Source of the DNA: Drosophila persimilis
Taxonomy: Eukaryota > Arthropoda > Insecta > Diptera > Drosophilidae
Direction: 5' to 3'
NCBI RefSeq assembly: GCF_003286085.1
Contig: NW_020825298.1
Location: 5,084,001-5,148,000, forward strand
DNA length: 64,000 nt
Of this stretch, positions 1 to 12,018 are shown piece by piece. Every line of letters begins with the position of its first letter. The first letter of the stretch is position 1. The position numbers and the translations under genes are program-made. The notes under the pieces are model-generated. The model was not told where the DNA came from. It saw only the letters and a program-made list of their open reading frames with translations, and searched no databases.

Positions 1-2430
1 TTTTTGGCAATTTTAATGATGTAACCATCATGATTTTTTGCGAAAATCGTGAACAAATGGATGTCCCTTTTTCCGATGGCAGTCGACTGGCAGGACTCTC
101 CCGATCACGAAAAGACATACCGCACTCCGATCGGCTGACGGATAGCGGAAATATAGCCTACGGAAAAACCAGTATTCTAATGAAATGCAAAATCCAAATG
201 TTCTTGAGGCTATATCTCAGACGAATAGGGCCAGATCGGCGCAGGACCAACTCTCCCAGGATCGGGAGAATCCAGACTGCCGAACTGTATCAAAATCTCG
301 ACTCCGAAAATGGGGCCGATTTTTGGCAATTTTAATGATGTAACCATCATGATTTTTTGCGAAAATCGTGAAAAAATGGATGTCCCTTTTTCCGACGGCA
401 GTCAACTGGCAGGACTCTCCCGATCACGAAAAGACATGCCGCTCTCCGATCGGCTGACGGATAGCGGAAATATAGCGTGCAGAAAAAACCAGTATTCTAA
501 CGAAATGCAAAATCCAAATATTCGGGAGGCTATATCTCAGACGAATAGGGCCGGATCGCTGCAGGACCAACTCTCCCAGGATCGGGAGAATCCAGACTGC
601 CGAACTGTATCAAAATCTCGACTCCGAAAATGGGGCCGATTTATGGAAATTTTAATGATGTAACCATCATGATTTTTTGCGAAAATCGTGAAAAAATAGA
701 TGTCCCTTTTTCCGACGGCAGTCGACTGGCAGGACTCTCCCGATCACGAAAAGACATGCCGCTCTCCGATCGGCTGACGGATAGCGGAAATATAGCGTGC
801 AGAAAAAACCAGTATTCTAACGAAATGCAAAATCCAAATCTTCGGAAGGCTTTATCTCAGACGAATAGGGCCAGATCGCTGCAGGACCAACTCTCCCAGG
901 ATCGGGAGAATCCAGACTGCCGAACTGTATCAAAATCTGGACTCCGAAAATGGGGCCGATTTTAGGCAAATTTAATGATCATGATCATGATTTTTTGCGA
1001 AAATCGTGATAAAATGGATGTGCCTTTTTCCGGTGGCAGTCGATTGGCAGGACTCTCCCGATCACGAAAAGACATGCCGCTCTCCGATCGGCTGACGGAT
1101 AGCGGAAATATAGCGTGCAGAAAAAACCAGTATTCTAACGAAATGCAAAATCCAAATATTCGGGAGGCTATATCTCAGACAAATACGGCCAGATCGCTGC
1201 AGGACCAACTCTCCCAGGATCGGGAGAATCCAGACTGCCGAACTGTATCAAAATCTCGACTCCGAAAATGGGGCCGATTTTTGGCAATTTTAATGATGTA
1301 ACCATCATGATTTTTTGCGAAAATCGTGAAAAAATGGATGTCCCTTTTTCCGATTGAAATCGACTGGCAGGACTCTCCCGATCACGAAAAGACATGCCGC
1401 TCTCCGATCGGCTGACGGATAGCGGAAATATAGCCTACGGAAAAACCAGTATTCTAACGAAATGCAAAATCCAAACCTTCGAAAGGCTTTATCTCAGACG
1501 AATAGGGCCAGATCGCTGCAGGACCAACTCTCCCAGGATCGGGAGAATCCAGACTGCCGAACTGTATCAAAATCTGGACTCCGAAAATGGGGCCGATTTT
1601 TGGCAATTTTAATGATGTAACCATCATGATTTTTTGCGAAAATCGTGATAAAATGGATGTGCCTTTTTCCGGTGGCAGTCGATTGGCAGGACTCTCCCGA
1701 TCACGAAAAGACATGCCGCTCTCCGATCGGCTGACGGATAGCGGAAATATAGCGTGCAGAAAAAACCAGTATTCTAACGAAATGCAAAATCCAAATATTC
1801 GGGAGGCTATATCTCAGACGAATAGGGCCGGATCGCTGCAGGACCAACTCTCCCAGGATCGGGAGAATCCAGACTGCCGAACTGTATCAAAATCTCGACT
1901 CCGAAAATGGGGCCGATTTATGGAAATTTTAATGATGTAACCATCATGATTTTTTGCGAAAATCGTGATAAAATGGATGTGCCTTTTTCCGGTGGCAGTC
2001 GATTGGCAGGACTCTCCCGATCACGAAAAGACATGCCGCTCTCCGATCGGCTGACGGATAGCGGAAATATAGCGTGCAGAAAAAACCAGTATTCTAACGA
2101 AATGCAAAATCCAAATATTCGGGAGGCTATATCTCAGACGAATAGGGCCGGATCGCTGCAGGACCAACTCTCCCAGGATCGGGAGAATCCAGACTGCCGA
2201 ACTGTATCAAAATCTCGACTCCGAAAATGGGGCCGATTTTTGGCAATTTTAATGATGGTTACATCATGATTTTTTGCGAAAATCGTGATAAAATGGATGT
2301 GCCTTTTTCCGGTGGCAGTCGATTGGCAGGACTCTCCCCATTACGAAAAGACATATGTCTTCAATCAAAATCTCGACTACGAAAATAAGGCCGATTTTTG
2401 TAATTTTAATGATGTAACGTGGTGTAACGA
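1..2430. repeat. Tandem array of a ~320-bp satellite-like unit
   Basis: The same unit recurs with starts near 1, 320, 640, 960, 1278, 1597, 1917 and 2237, so the period is 318-320 bp. About seven full copies are followed by a last copy with an internal deletion of roughly 200 bp that ends near 2430. The left edge is cut by the window, so the array may be longer. Copies differ only by scattered substitutions (for example GGCAATTTTAATG versus GGAAATTTTAATG, or CGACGGCAG versus CGGTGGCAG). Each unit carries two imperfect palindromes: one around TCATGATTTTTTGCGAAAAT and one around CTCCCAGGATCGGGAG. The short open frames inside repeat with the same period and have no gene features. I do not recognise the family; dispersed obscura-group repeats are one possibility, unproven. 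Confidence 0.95.
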
Positions 2431-2797
2431 TCCGGCCGATGGAGAAAAATGATCTGAATATTAATAAAATAAGAATATATACTTACTTAATACTTTTCTC
2501 TGTGCGTTACAAACTGCTGCTTAATTATAATATACCCTCTCCAATGGTATAATGATTGTTTGATGATATTTTCCCTCGAGTTTTTCCCCACACAACAATC
2601 TGTGTGCACTGCACCATTTTAAGCATGCCCCACCGCACTAGCTGTAACCCCATTAACAGTGCCGCGCTTTGGACATCCCGTGGAGGCTTGATAAAAACTT
2701 TGCAGCTAAGGCTTCCATTTGGGAAGCTCCACAGCTCAAAAGACAGTCTTGATTGACACCTGGCCCTGTCCTGGCTTATCTAAGAGCCGCTGGCAAC
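2431..2797. other. Spacer between the satellite array and the lipase gene
   Basis: This is unique AT-rich sequence after the array, turning more GC-rich toward the lipase promoter. A TTATCT (GATA-type) site lies about 20 bp before the lipase TATA box, which would fit midgut expression. I see no coding exon here. Confidence 0.5.
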
Positions 2798-2831
2798 TAT
2801 AAAAGCGGAGCTTTATTGAGCCGTGCCACAG
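2798..2831 (+). promoter_or_regulatory. TATA box and initiator of the lipase gene
   Basis: TATAAAAG sits at 2798-2805 and an initiator-like CACAGTT puts the likely +1 A at 2830, 32 bp downstream of the TATA start. That is the canonical distance. It leaves a 5' UTR of only about 25 nt before the ATG at 2855. Confidence 0.7.
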
Positions 2832-2854
2832 TTACAGTCGTTGGACGTCCAAAT

Positions 2855-4788
2855 ATGTTGAAGCTTTGCTGGTTATACGTGGCCCTTGGCTGTCTGGTTG
2901 GTGAGTTATGGATAACTTGGATACGGCTTTGTCTCCGCCTCTGTTTGAGTCTGTTGAGTCTGTCCGAGTTATTACTCGTACACGCACAAAGACGGCAGCA
3001 GTGAGTGCGCTTTGATTCAGAATAATTAAAGCGCTCCAGGCCAAGAATTAATTGCTGGAACAGCAACCGGTTTCGAGGATTACTAATGCGTCAGTATGGC
3101 CTCATTAAAGAGTTCGCTGCGGCTGGCACTTGGAGAGCTTGGGCCTTGGGTCATCATGGGGAGTTCTCCGAATCGCGACAGATCAGTCGGTGGGCAACGT
3201 TTAGCTGGTCAAGATGTCCTCCAATGCGCTGGCCTGCATCTGTAATGTGATCAATCCCTGCCGGAATGAAGTATCCAACACGTTTGTGGTTATCCAGTGG
3301 CTCATCACGGGCTTTGCGGCTCTGGCTCAAGTGGTGCGGCCCGTGCTGCTGCTCTGTAAAGTAGTTCATCGACATGACTGGGCTTTTCCTGATTGGTTTT
3401 CCACTTCTCTTTTGCAGTTGGCATACGCGGGGAGGTGGCTTTAAGTCAGGAGGACTACAACAAGACCTGGATCTATATGCCAAATGGCGCGGGGAAGCCA
3501 GAGGTTGCCTATTTGGTGGAACCACCGCCGGAAAACCGTATCAATCTGCCGCAGCTAATAAAATTTGAGCTGTATGGAAGGTATGTTTCTTCTAAGATTG
3601 ATTCGAGCTTCGATTTTCAATCTCATATTTTCTGGTCTTTCCAGCGATTCCTCTCTCAGCTCCAGTGCGGACTTCTGGATCGACGACAACAACTTTGAGT
3701 TCACGCAGCGACACAAGCGCGATACCTGGCAGGAAATGGCCGAGAAATTCAATCCCGAACTGGACACCAAAATCCTCGTCCACGGCTGGAAGTCCAGTAC
3801 CATGAGCAACTCCATTCAGTCCATCCGCGGGGCCTACATAGAGCGCGGTCAGGTGAATGTGTTCGCCATCAATTGGCAGGATCAGGCGGACAATATATAT
3901 TACCTGACTCCAGCTCGGTACACGGTTCAAGTGGGAAGAGCGGTGGCCAAATTGATCGATCTCCTGGTGGAGGAAAAGGACGCTGATCCTCAAAGAATTC
4001 ACCTCATCGGCCACAGTCTGGGTGCCCACATAATGGGCTATGCGGGATCGTACACGAAGTATAGGGTGAATCGTATTACAGGCCTAGATCCTGCTCGTCC
4101 TGCATTCGAGGATTGTATTGGGCCGGAGAATCATCTGGACGACACGGATGCCAACTTTGTGGATGTCATACATAGTTGTGCGGGATATCTGGGCTTCCGC
4201 AAGCCCATTGGCATGGTGGACTTTTATCCGAATGGCGGTGGTCCACCGCAACCCGGTTGCAAGGAGCTATCCCAGATTTTCAGTGAGTATGGTTGTTGAT
4301 TAGTTAGTAACAAACAGATTAGCTATCCCTATAAGTTAGACATTTTCTAGTTCTTTCTATGGAAACTACTTAGTTTTTTTCTTAAGTACAGAACAAGTAC
4401 TGAGTCATTCAGTTTTGATAAATTCTTAAGACCCTTTAATGTTTCTGAAGGTAACACTGCATAAGCTAGATAGATTTCCAATCAATCTGTATAGATATTT
4501 GGATAGATTGTTCATTTCCTCATACATTTTCCCTATCTGAAATATACTTTTCCAGCTGGTTGCAGTCATGGACGCTCCTACGAATATTATGCCGAGTCCA
4601 TCAACTCCCCAAAGGGTTTCTACGGTGTTCCGTGCTCGGGTCTGGACGAACTTAAGGGCAAGAACTGCACTGGCGGCAAAATCCTAATGGGTGATCCAGT
4701 GCCCCGCGATGCTCGAGGCATCTTCTTTGTGAAGACCTCGAACAAGCCGAGCTACGCCCTGGGCATTGACGAGATCTTGAACAACTGA
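2855..4788 (+). CDS. Secreted lipase of the pancreatic-lipase/PLA1 family (359 aa)
   Basis: There are four exons: 2855-2900, 3418-3580, 3645-4282 and 4556-4788, joined at GT-AG sites with matching phases; the sum is exactly 360 codons. The first ~20 residues form a signal peptide (MLKLCWLYVALGCLV). The nucleophile lies in GHSLGAH (Ser194), the acid in GLDPARP (Asp218) and the histidine in GCSHGRSYEYY (His287), so the alpha/beta-hydrolase triad is intact. Only a short cysteine-bounded loop (CKELSQIFTGC) stands where pancreatic lipases have a long lid. This favours phospholipase A1-type or galactolipase activity over triglyceride hydrolysis (inference). It likely acts in the gut lumen or haemolymph. 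It has its own TATA promoter and ends tail-to-tail with Tg, 127 bp apart. I believe it corresponds to the lipase next to Tg in D. melanogaster (CG7367), from memory. Confidence 0.92.
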
Positions 4789-4915
4789 TCATCATTTTCT
4801 ATTTAAAATATCAAAAATTAATATAATATTATTCGAATTAGAATTATTTACAACAAAAAACTTAATCTATGAATACAAAACGAATCCCATTTCAATTGAG
4901 GTCGGGTTCTGCGTA
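4789..4915. other. Convergent 3' ends of lipase and Tg
   Basis: Only 127 bp separate the stop codons of two convergent genes. The stretch is very AT-rich, so the 3' UTRs probably overlap or share polyadenylation sequence in opposite orientations. Confidence 0.5.
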
Positions 4916-7900
4916 TTATGCTATAACATCTGTGCGTCGTCGGATGATGTTGCTACTTCTATGGCTGCCGTTGGGCTGGAGCAGATCCTCGGGACGGGGC
5001 TCGATCTCGTAGTGCTTATAGCCATCCACATCGTCCAGTTCCTTGGAGGTAAACTTGGCAAGAAGTGTGCCACGACCGGCATACGGGGGGACATACTTAA
5101 ATGTGGCTGCAGCTGTTCCCCCAACAGGTATCTCGGTAATCTGTTGAAAAAGTTTGTATTAGAAGAGAATACTCAGAAACATGTATTCCCATCCCCACTC
5201 ACCTTAAACTTCAGTGGCTGCTCTATGCCAGGACCCTCGACGGTGAAGAGCCCCTTGTGCAAGGGTATTGGCAGTGGATTGACCAGGCGCACAATGACAT
5301 CAATCTCTTTACGGGACACAATGCTGCCCTCACCCATCTGGAACTTGATGTCCGGCTTGCGTACTCGGAAATCATCCTGGGCATAATACTCGTAGTCTGT
5401 ATCCTTCACTCGCGCAGAGGCGGAGATCTGAAAGGCCGCCTGGGAAGAGAGTTTCTCAAAGTACTCCTCGAAGATGACCTCCATGCGGACGTATTCGCTG
5501 GCCTTTGGCTCCAGCTCCAGTTCGAAGCCGATGGACTTAACCTCCATGGCTCCCACGCCCGTGTAAAGCACCGCATCGCAGTTGACTTGACCGGTGGCCA
5601 GATGACTCTTTTCCGCACTCTTATTGGTCACCTTTAGGACAACGCTAAAGTTTTCACCGATCTTGATGTCGTCCTTTAGCTCCATATCGAACTCTACCTC
5701 GTTGAAGTTGTCGTTAAGGTAGTACCGACTGAAGGCATGCCGTGATTGCTTCAGGGCTTTCAGCATGGTGCTACGCTCCTCCTCGGACCGCTCCGCATGC
5801 TTGTAGCTATCCGTGATGTCCTCCCGATCCCACTTGAGGACCGCCTTGGTGCTGATCAGATGTCCAATGGCCAGGGTGTCCTTTCGCAGCAGCTTCAGCG
5901 GCTGACTGGGACCGTTGTACCGCCAGTAGAGCTTGTCCGCATTGACCTCCGCAAAGACGAAGCCTCCGTCGAAGGGTCTGAGGATCTCGCCATGCTTCAC
6001 CGCCAGCACGGAGGCTGGGCCCACACGGTACATGTTGTCCGATGCCTCCTGGGGCGTGGCATCCACAACCTGCCAGCCATCGTAGGCGCCATGCTGGCCC
6101 ACGCCCAGATCGGGACGCTGCATCCACAGCTCGTTCCACACATGGTAGTTCCAGATGGAGTCGGTGGTCTCCGCGTCCAGCTTCTTGTTGTTGGCATCGA
6201 TGAAGACGTCCACGGTGAGCGAGGCCTGGGTATCATGAGCAGAAGAGTAACATGTCACGATGCGGGCTGGTATGCCCAGACTGCGGGCAATGGTGGCCAG
6301 GACGCCACTGAAGTTCCAGCACTGGGCGAACTTCACGGACTTCTGGGTCTTGTGGAACTGCTGCAAGATCTCCGGGGAGCCCGTCCACTTAGTGGGCGCC
6401 ACGCCGCCCGAGAAATCTTCCGACCAATTGCCCAGCAGCACACCATCATCATCCACAGAGTTTACCAGCGCGGACAGGGCACGGGCCACCCGCACAGGAT
6501 CGCCCCTGTAGGCGGGTGGGATCCTGCCCACGGTGCCGAGAACCTTCAGGCTGCATTCGAGAACATGCCGCTCGAACTGGCCAATCTTCCACACCGAGGG
6601 ACGCAGCCGGTTGTAGGAGCCTCTCCAGATGAGGGTCGTGTCGTGCATCACGTACTCTTTGCGCTGCTCGCGATCCTCCAGATACACTTGATCCTCCGGG
6701 CACCACGGATTGAACAGCACGTAGATGGGCAGCGGAACGGGATAGCTGCGGGAGCCATCACCAAGCAGCTTGGTGTCGATATCCAGACGCCACTCTGTCA
6801 CCGGACAAGTCGAGGGCGGTTTGATCAGCACCGTCAGGAGCGTACCCTCGTGCGTCTCAATTCCAGCTCCCCAGTCCAGGGTGTCGCCCAGATCGTCGAT
6901 GCCATCGTGGGGCACCAGAGCAGTCAGTGTGCCATGTCCTGGCCTGGGATTCTTGTCATCGGCCACGCTGAAGACAAAGTTGATGGCATCCTTGCTGGGG
7001 CTGTAGTCGCGGTTGAAGTGAATGCGCAGGCGGAAGGGTTCTCCGCGGCGCACGATGAGAGCTTCCTTGGCCGCCGCCGCATAGAAGTGGCTTGTGTGGT
7101 GCTCGTTGTGGTTATCCTCCTGGCAGAGATCCACTCGAAGCACACCGAGAACCGCCGAATTAGCCGCATCTATATAAATAACAAAATCAGATTAGTCAAT
7201 TGTCGGCTCTCATTACAATCTGTCAGTGAGGGGTTCTACTCGTAGTTGATCGCTTCTGTCTGGTACAGGCGATGATCTCATAAAGCAAATGGCCTGTCAG
7301 CTGGTCTGCCCATGCGATACGATCCCCTTCCTCGCAACATACTCACTGACTAATCGCCTTTGGCCATAAACATAACAAACTTGTGCCACAATGGCCAAAA
7401 AGTTCAATGCCAAGCCAATTAATTCTCTCAGTGGACGACAATCAAAGTGACGCCAACGCTAACACACAAAAAACAGCAACAAAAATTGACAAAAAATAGC
7501 AGAGAAAAAAGTAGAAAATAGTTCTGCGAAATCTTTTCCAAGAAAGTATGTATCACAAGAGAAGAAATCAATTTTTTCAAAATATGTTGGGCCAAAGAAA
7601 ATTAGCACTTAGTATATTTTGGCACGTGTTATGTCAATAAAGTAAGCTCGAATACTTTTATAACCGACTATTTCATTGTTAAAAGCCAATTTAGGAACGT
7701 TTCAAATCATACTCAATTCATAGACCGAAAGTATTCCTTCAGTTGGTCACTATCTCAATAAAGAAATATTTTTAGCGGAAAGAAGAACATTTTGGTTGAA
7801 GCATTCAAGATTTCTGTCAACACAACACAAAAAACTGAAATAAATAATTAGTTTCTGAACTAAGGATTCTTATTTGAGAATAAAAAGTGTATTATTATCT

Positions 7901-10685
7901 AAGATGTTAAAATAAACGGAAAGAAGCCGATTAAAAGATACGGGTTTTTTTTTGTTCCAATTCACTTTTCTAAAAAAATAATAAATCCTATATAATCGTA
8001 TTTCTTAATAACCAAATGGGAAGCTTTTCTGTGATCAATGGTTTGGTGGCCAAAGAAAATATTGTTCCCCAAGAGATTATAAATTTTGGCACCTTTAGCC
8101 ATTAAATGAATCTATAGAGAATATGTATATATTGAATGAATTTCAAACTATAGTGCATCTAATAGATTCCTACTCATTTGGTACTCTGGCTTTGAGGATT
8201 AAAATTTAAAATTTTTGCTTTATTTTTTTTTGCTTATTTAAGTAGACAAAAAACTGTTGTTTTTTCCTTATAGAAATCTTGTTTAATGACCAACAGGTTT
8301 TAGAGAAACTTCTTCGAAAACAATTTCAATCCAAAGCTTCTTAAATTCAGAAAAAGTGTTTTTATGTCTAAAATCCATTTACAAAGGTTACCAAAATGTA
8401 TCGAACCATGAAAATGGGTCTTCCCATTCGATTTCCCTTTCCCTGAGCATCAAAAGATATTTTCCCATTGTCCAATCGTGTCCCATAAAATCTAAGCACA
8501 TTAGCCAAGAGCATGATCAAAAAGGCATAATTTTTTGTTGTTTTTATTGAGAATTATCTTGCAGCTATGATACGTGGCTGACAGATGCCTCGCTGTTCCA
8601 CATGGCTGCCCTGCCACCCCACCTTTTTGTGTAGTTTACTTTACTGTTCAATCAAGGGGAGCAAACAATTGAATCGTTTTAGTTGAACTTTTGATTGGAA
8701 TTTCGACATTGATAAGTAATGTAATCAACTCAAATATTTGATATGTATATACGTATATAATAGCACTGAAATATGCATATTTGTATGTACGAGTATATGT
8801 GTGTTAATAAATTACGCGAAATAGCAAAAACCTCCCGAACGTGTCAAACAACCCATACAAATATTCAGAACGGAAACAAAAACACACAAAAGTGAAGTCA
8901 TAGACCGAAAAAAAAACAATCAAACAAAAGCAAAATTAAATAATATTCCAAAGATTCGAAAATATTTCTGGTAGTTCCCCACAACAAGTGTAACATAACA
9001 CGCTATTCGTTAATTTATGTTTTTTCTTTGATGGTTCTTAGGGGGATGGACATTTACTTTCAATATCCGGACCAGGACGTGTGCTGCGGAAGGGATTCAC
9101 TCGTCGGGGCGGGGACTGTGGCCACCAGCGCTGGATCCAGCTGGGGGTATAATTCCGATAGTTCCAGTAGCTCATTTTCACTGCTGTCTAGCACGACTCG
9201 GCTTAGGGAAATTAAAGCCTTGGGGCACGACTATTTATGTGCTACGGTTTACACAAGCAGCAACAGTAACCGTAATAGCTATAATAACACAGCAAGCCTA
9301 ACGGAAACGCTTCAAAGTCTCGTCTCGAATGGGTCTTTCTGTTCTTTGTCCCGTATATCGAAGTGTACGCCGCAACGCTTTAAACTAAACTGATCACTCT
9401 CTGCTCTGCCCATCAGTAAACCGCTTGGGCCAGATAGTTGCCTCGCCTTCAATGCGTGTGGTTCGCTCTCAGACATCTCTCTATATGGGCTCTCCATGTC
9501 TCTGGATCTCTCTCGGATTGGTAGTCTGTCATTAATAATTATTTACGGGAAGCAGCGCTTGAGGGCAGCTTCTAGCCGACCCGTTGGTAAGACGGCGAAG
9601 AAGCTGTTTCAGGCACTACGTCATCGTTCATGGGCAGCCAACATCTTGATTGGAAACCGCCTCAAAAGAGCAAAAAGAGCAAACTGATTGTTATGCACGG
9701 TACTAGTGGGAGTCAAGGGCATATTGTATTCGTGGGTAGAGATGTAACAGGCAGAAGGAATCGCCTGTAGGAGACCTCTTGAGGAGTTGCTACTACTACT
9801 ATAGAACGGCAGTTACAATTTGCTAGCTATAAAAGGTTTAAAGAAAATGAAGTCTTTCTTGATATAGTTCTAGTTTGTTTTTGATAATTTCCTAAAATGT
9901 ATAACATTTTAATTAGATCGTACTCTACATTGCGCACAAAAATGGTATCCCTAGGTCGGAACGTCCCTTATAAACTAGTTTTTCTTAGGAATTTCTCAAT
10001 GCTCATCATTAATTTGCATTCGCAATTTAAGCTGTGATCTTATTAATCATTTCATTGGCTATTTGTGAGTAATAATTGTATAAATATCGAACATTTCGGG
10101 GATAGAACTGCTGTGCAAGATCATTGTCAGCTGGCAGGTGTGTTTTTGCTTTGTTTGTTTTTATACAATTTTCGAAAATTGCACCTATAAAATGAATAAT
10201 TCGAGTGGCTGTTGGCTGTTGTTCGATCTAGACAAGGTACAAGTTGGTGGGCAGCTAACTACGAATTCTGATACACCCACGGCAGCAATTTGCATACATA
10301 AAAGGCGATATCAATAGAAGCGAATGCATGATTGCTGGTACGAGTATTGCACAACAAAATAAATCAATTTGAATAGAGTTAGTCAACAACAATAGCAAAG
10401 ATCAAATCAAATGGGGACAGAGAGCCCCAGGCTTGGAGAAATCTTAAAGAGAGGGATAGATTTGTACAGACATGCTTCATATTTGTAGAGTAGAAAACCT
10501 CAATCAGACATATTTACTTCCTCCCTTAGTCGTTATCCTGATTGCCACTCACCCGTTGTATCTCGACCGGGAGCTCCTGCCAAGTAGTTGGCATTGACAT
10601 TGCGTACACGAGGCTTGGTCTCCTCCTGATCACTCTTCTTCCACCAATCCTTACACTTTTTGCAGTACGACAGTTTCTGTCCCAT
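4916..10685 (-). CDS. Tg: Transglutaminase, isoform A with N-myristoylation signal (774 aa)
   Basis: The exons are 10685-10553, 7169-5203 and 5140-4916. The first joins in phase 1, completing a GAT codon, and the second in phase 0; the total is 775 codons including the stop. The enzyme cross-links glutamine and lysine side chains (haemolymph clot, cuticle). The order is N-terminal beta-sandwich, catalytic core and C-terminal beta-barrels. The triad is Cys328 in KFAQCWNFSG, His387 in NYHVWNE and Asp414 in VVDATP. The first exon starts MGQKLSYCKKCK: Gly2 and Ser6 match the N-myristoylation consensus and nearby cysteines could be palmitoylated. Lipid-modified, unconventionally secreted TG-A has been described in Drosophila. 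The 3.4-kb first intron contains the alternative TG-B exon. A frameless reading on the opposite strand is a shadow. Confidence 0.95.
7170..10552 (-). other. Tg first intron(s) and internal promoter region
   Basis: Apart from the TG-B exon at 9058-9175, this stretch is AT-rich intron with long A and T runs and no other exon I can support. The part just upstream of the TG-B ATG (9176-9700) has more balanced base composition and is the likely TG-B promoter and 5' UTR. Confidence 0.55.
9058..9175 (-). CDS. Tg: Alternative first coding exon of transglutaminase isoform B
   Basis: A minus-strand ATG at 9175 opens 39 codons beginning MSYWNYRNYTPSWIQRWW, followed by a GTAAAT donor at 9057. The exon ends in phase 1, exactly like the TG-A exon, so it splices in frame onto the common exon at 7169 and gives a 769-aa protein. 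It lacks a Gly2, so this isoform cannot be myristoylated; its N-terminus is rich in Trp, Arg and Tyr. Use of an internal promoter between 9176 and 10552 is implied. The plus-strand 121-aa open frame across the same stretch is probably antisense to this exon. Confidence 0.8.
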
Positions 10686-11323
10686 ACTTAGGATCTTAAC
10701 AATTCCGAAACTTTGACCGAGGGAGGGCGTAGTCAAGCTCCGAGTAGATAAATATATTGGCAAACCGGTTCGCCCGTCAATTGATAAGCCTTTGCTTTGG
10801 TGTGGATTTGCCCGATGAACTTATAGGTGCGGTATTTGAACTTCAATGCCTCACTGGAGACATCCGACGTGTGCGACTACTGTCCACAATTAGCTGGCAT
10901 TTTATTTTTTGGTTAAAATGCAATGGAATGCAAAGTCGAGACAATTTAAACTGTAACAGCTGTGATCACGTCATCATCGAAAGCTTCGATTGAACTGGAA
11001 CGCGCCAACGTTCGACGGCGACTGTTTAGGCACCCCGTTCCGATCTGGCATCTTCGCTCAACAGTTTTTACATATGTATGGTATGCCATGCCTGACCCCA
11101 GTGTCAGCTAGTGGACGGCCTCGGGTGTCCAAAAACCAGACATGCGTGTGTAAATTGATCGGCTCTTAATGGAAACATCTCTGAGCAGATCGTAATTGTG
11201 TCATGATTGACTATGATTTCTAGATGGTGTTGCTGCTGTTCTTGGGCAGCTAATTGCTTCGGTGTAAAGATGACGTGAGGTGTGGCTGTCTGGACAGAAT
11301 CTTGACAGCTTTATCGAAGCCAT
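10686..11323. other. Tg-A upstream region
   Basis: This should contain the TG-A promoter and 5' UTR, and possibly the 3' UTR of the small minus-strand gene upstream. I see no coding exon in it. Confidence 0.4.
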
Positions 11324-11588
11324 CTATTGAAGGCAATAGCTGCTATGGCGGATGCAGTCGTTTGGGAAGCTTGACAACCGGCTCTTCCATGCTTTCTTCA
11401 AGTCGTTCCAAGAAACTATAGAAGCTGACAGCTCTTCTTGAACTGTCGTCAGACATCTGCAAAACAGAATTTACCATTTAAAGAATGATTAATTGTAGAA
11501 CCTTCACACTCACCCCGTAGTTCGCAAGTCTATTTTGAGCTCAGACTGTTTCCGGTCGTTTATTCCAGATAGGATAGTTATCATCCAT
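11324..11588 (-). CDS. Small two-exon gene upstream of Tg, frame uncertain
   Basis: A 57-nt intron (11513-11457) has a perfect GTGAGT donor and a TTTTGCAG acceptor, so a spliced minus-strand transcript is likely. Two readings compete. One starts at the ATG at 11584 and runs through the splice to a stop at 11324, giving 68 aa (MITILSGINDRKQSELKI at the start). The other starts at the ATG at 11588 (MDDNYPIWNKRPETV), meets a TGA after 15 codons, and beyond it continues in frame across the splice as an acidic, Ser-rich tail with a stop at 11345-11343. The 15-codon frame could be an upstream ORF, or the gene could have suffered a nonsense change, or be read through. I recognise no domain and assign no function. 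Confidence 0.5.
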
Positions 11589-12018
11589 CTTCGAAAAAAA
11601 ATTTACAAAAATATTCGAAAAGAAATTGTCTTATGTACAAAAAAAATTACAAATATAAACAAATCAACAAACAGCTGATCGCCGGCGATAGATATTCGAT
11701 TGGTGGCAACGCAAATATGAGTAAAGCTGCTATCGCATTTCAATAAAACTATCGTAAGAGAAGCATGAAGAGAATTTTGAATTTAAGAGAAAAACTATAT
11801 ATTCAAGAGAACAAACACGCTAAATTTACTCTCATTTTTATACCCTTGCAGAGGGTATATAGCACAAAAGGAAGCATCTTATCTCCGTCCCCAGATCGAA
11901 ACCGTTCGAACCGCGCGCCGACTCTCACTCTCGTCACAACTTTTGCTGTGTAAGTGCGATAAGCATTTAGGCTTTCAGTTTCAGTTCAATATTTGATGCA
12001 GTTTCAGCTGTATATCTG
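11589..12018. other. Intergenic region with an 8-bp-stem inverted repeat
   Basis: The stretch holds the divergent starts of the small minus-strand gene and the first acyltransferase gene. TATACCCT/AGGGTATA around 11841-11861 forms a short hairpin of a kind common in dispersed Drosophila repeats. TTTCAGTT copies near 11978 and 11985 look like initiators for the acyltransferase gene. Confidence 0.4.

Noticed and set aside
30-2269. Series of ~110-codon frames in the satellite
   Set aside because: They repeat with the 320-bp period, sit on both strands and show no synonymous bias.
5746-7245. 499-codon plus-strand open frame
   Set aside because: It is the antisense shadow of the large Tg exon; high GC3 in Tg leaves few stops on the other strand.
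9028-9393. 121-codon plus-strand frame starting MMVLRGMDIYFQYP
   Set aside because: It lies antisense to the TG-B first exon, which has matching splice phase; the Ser run is low-complexity.
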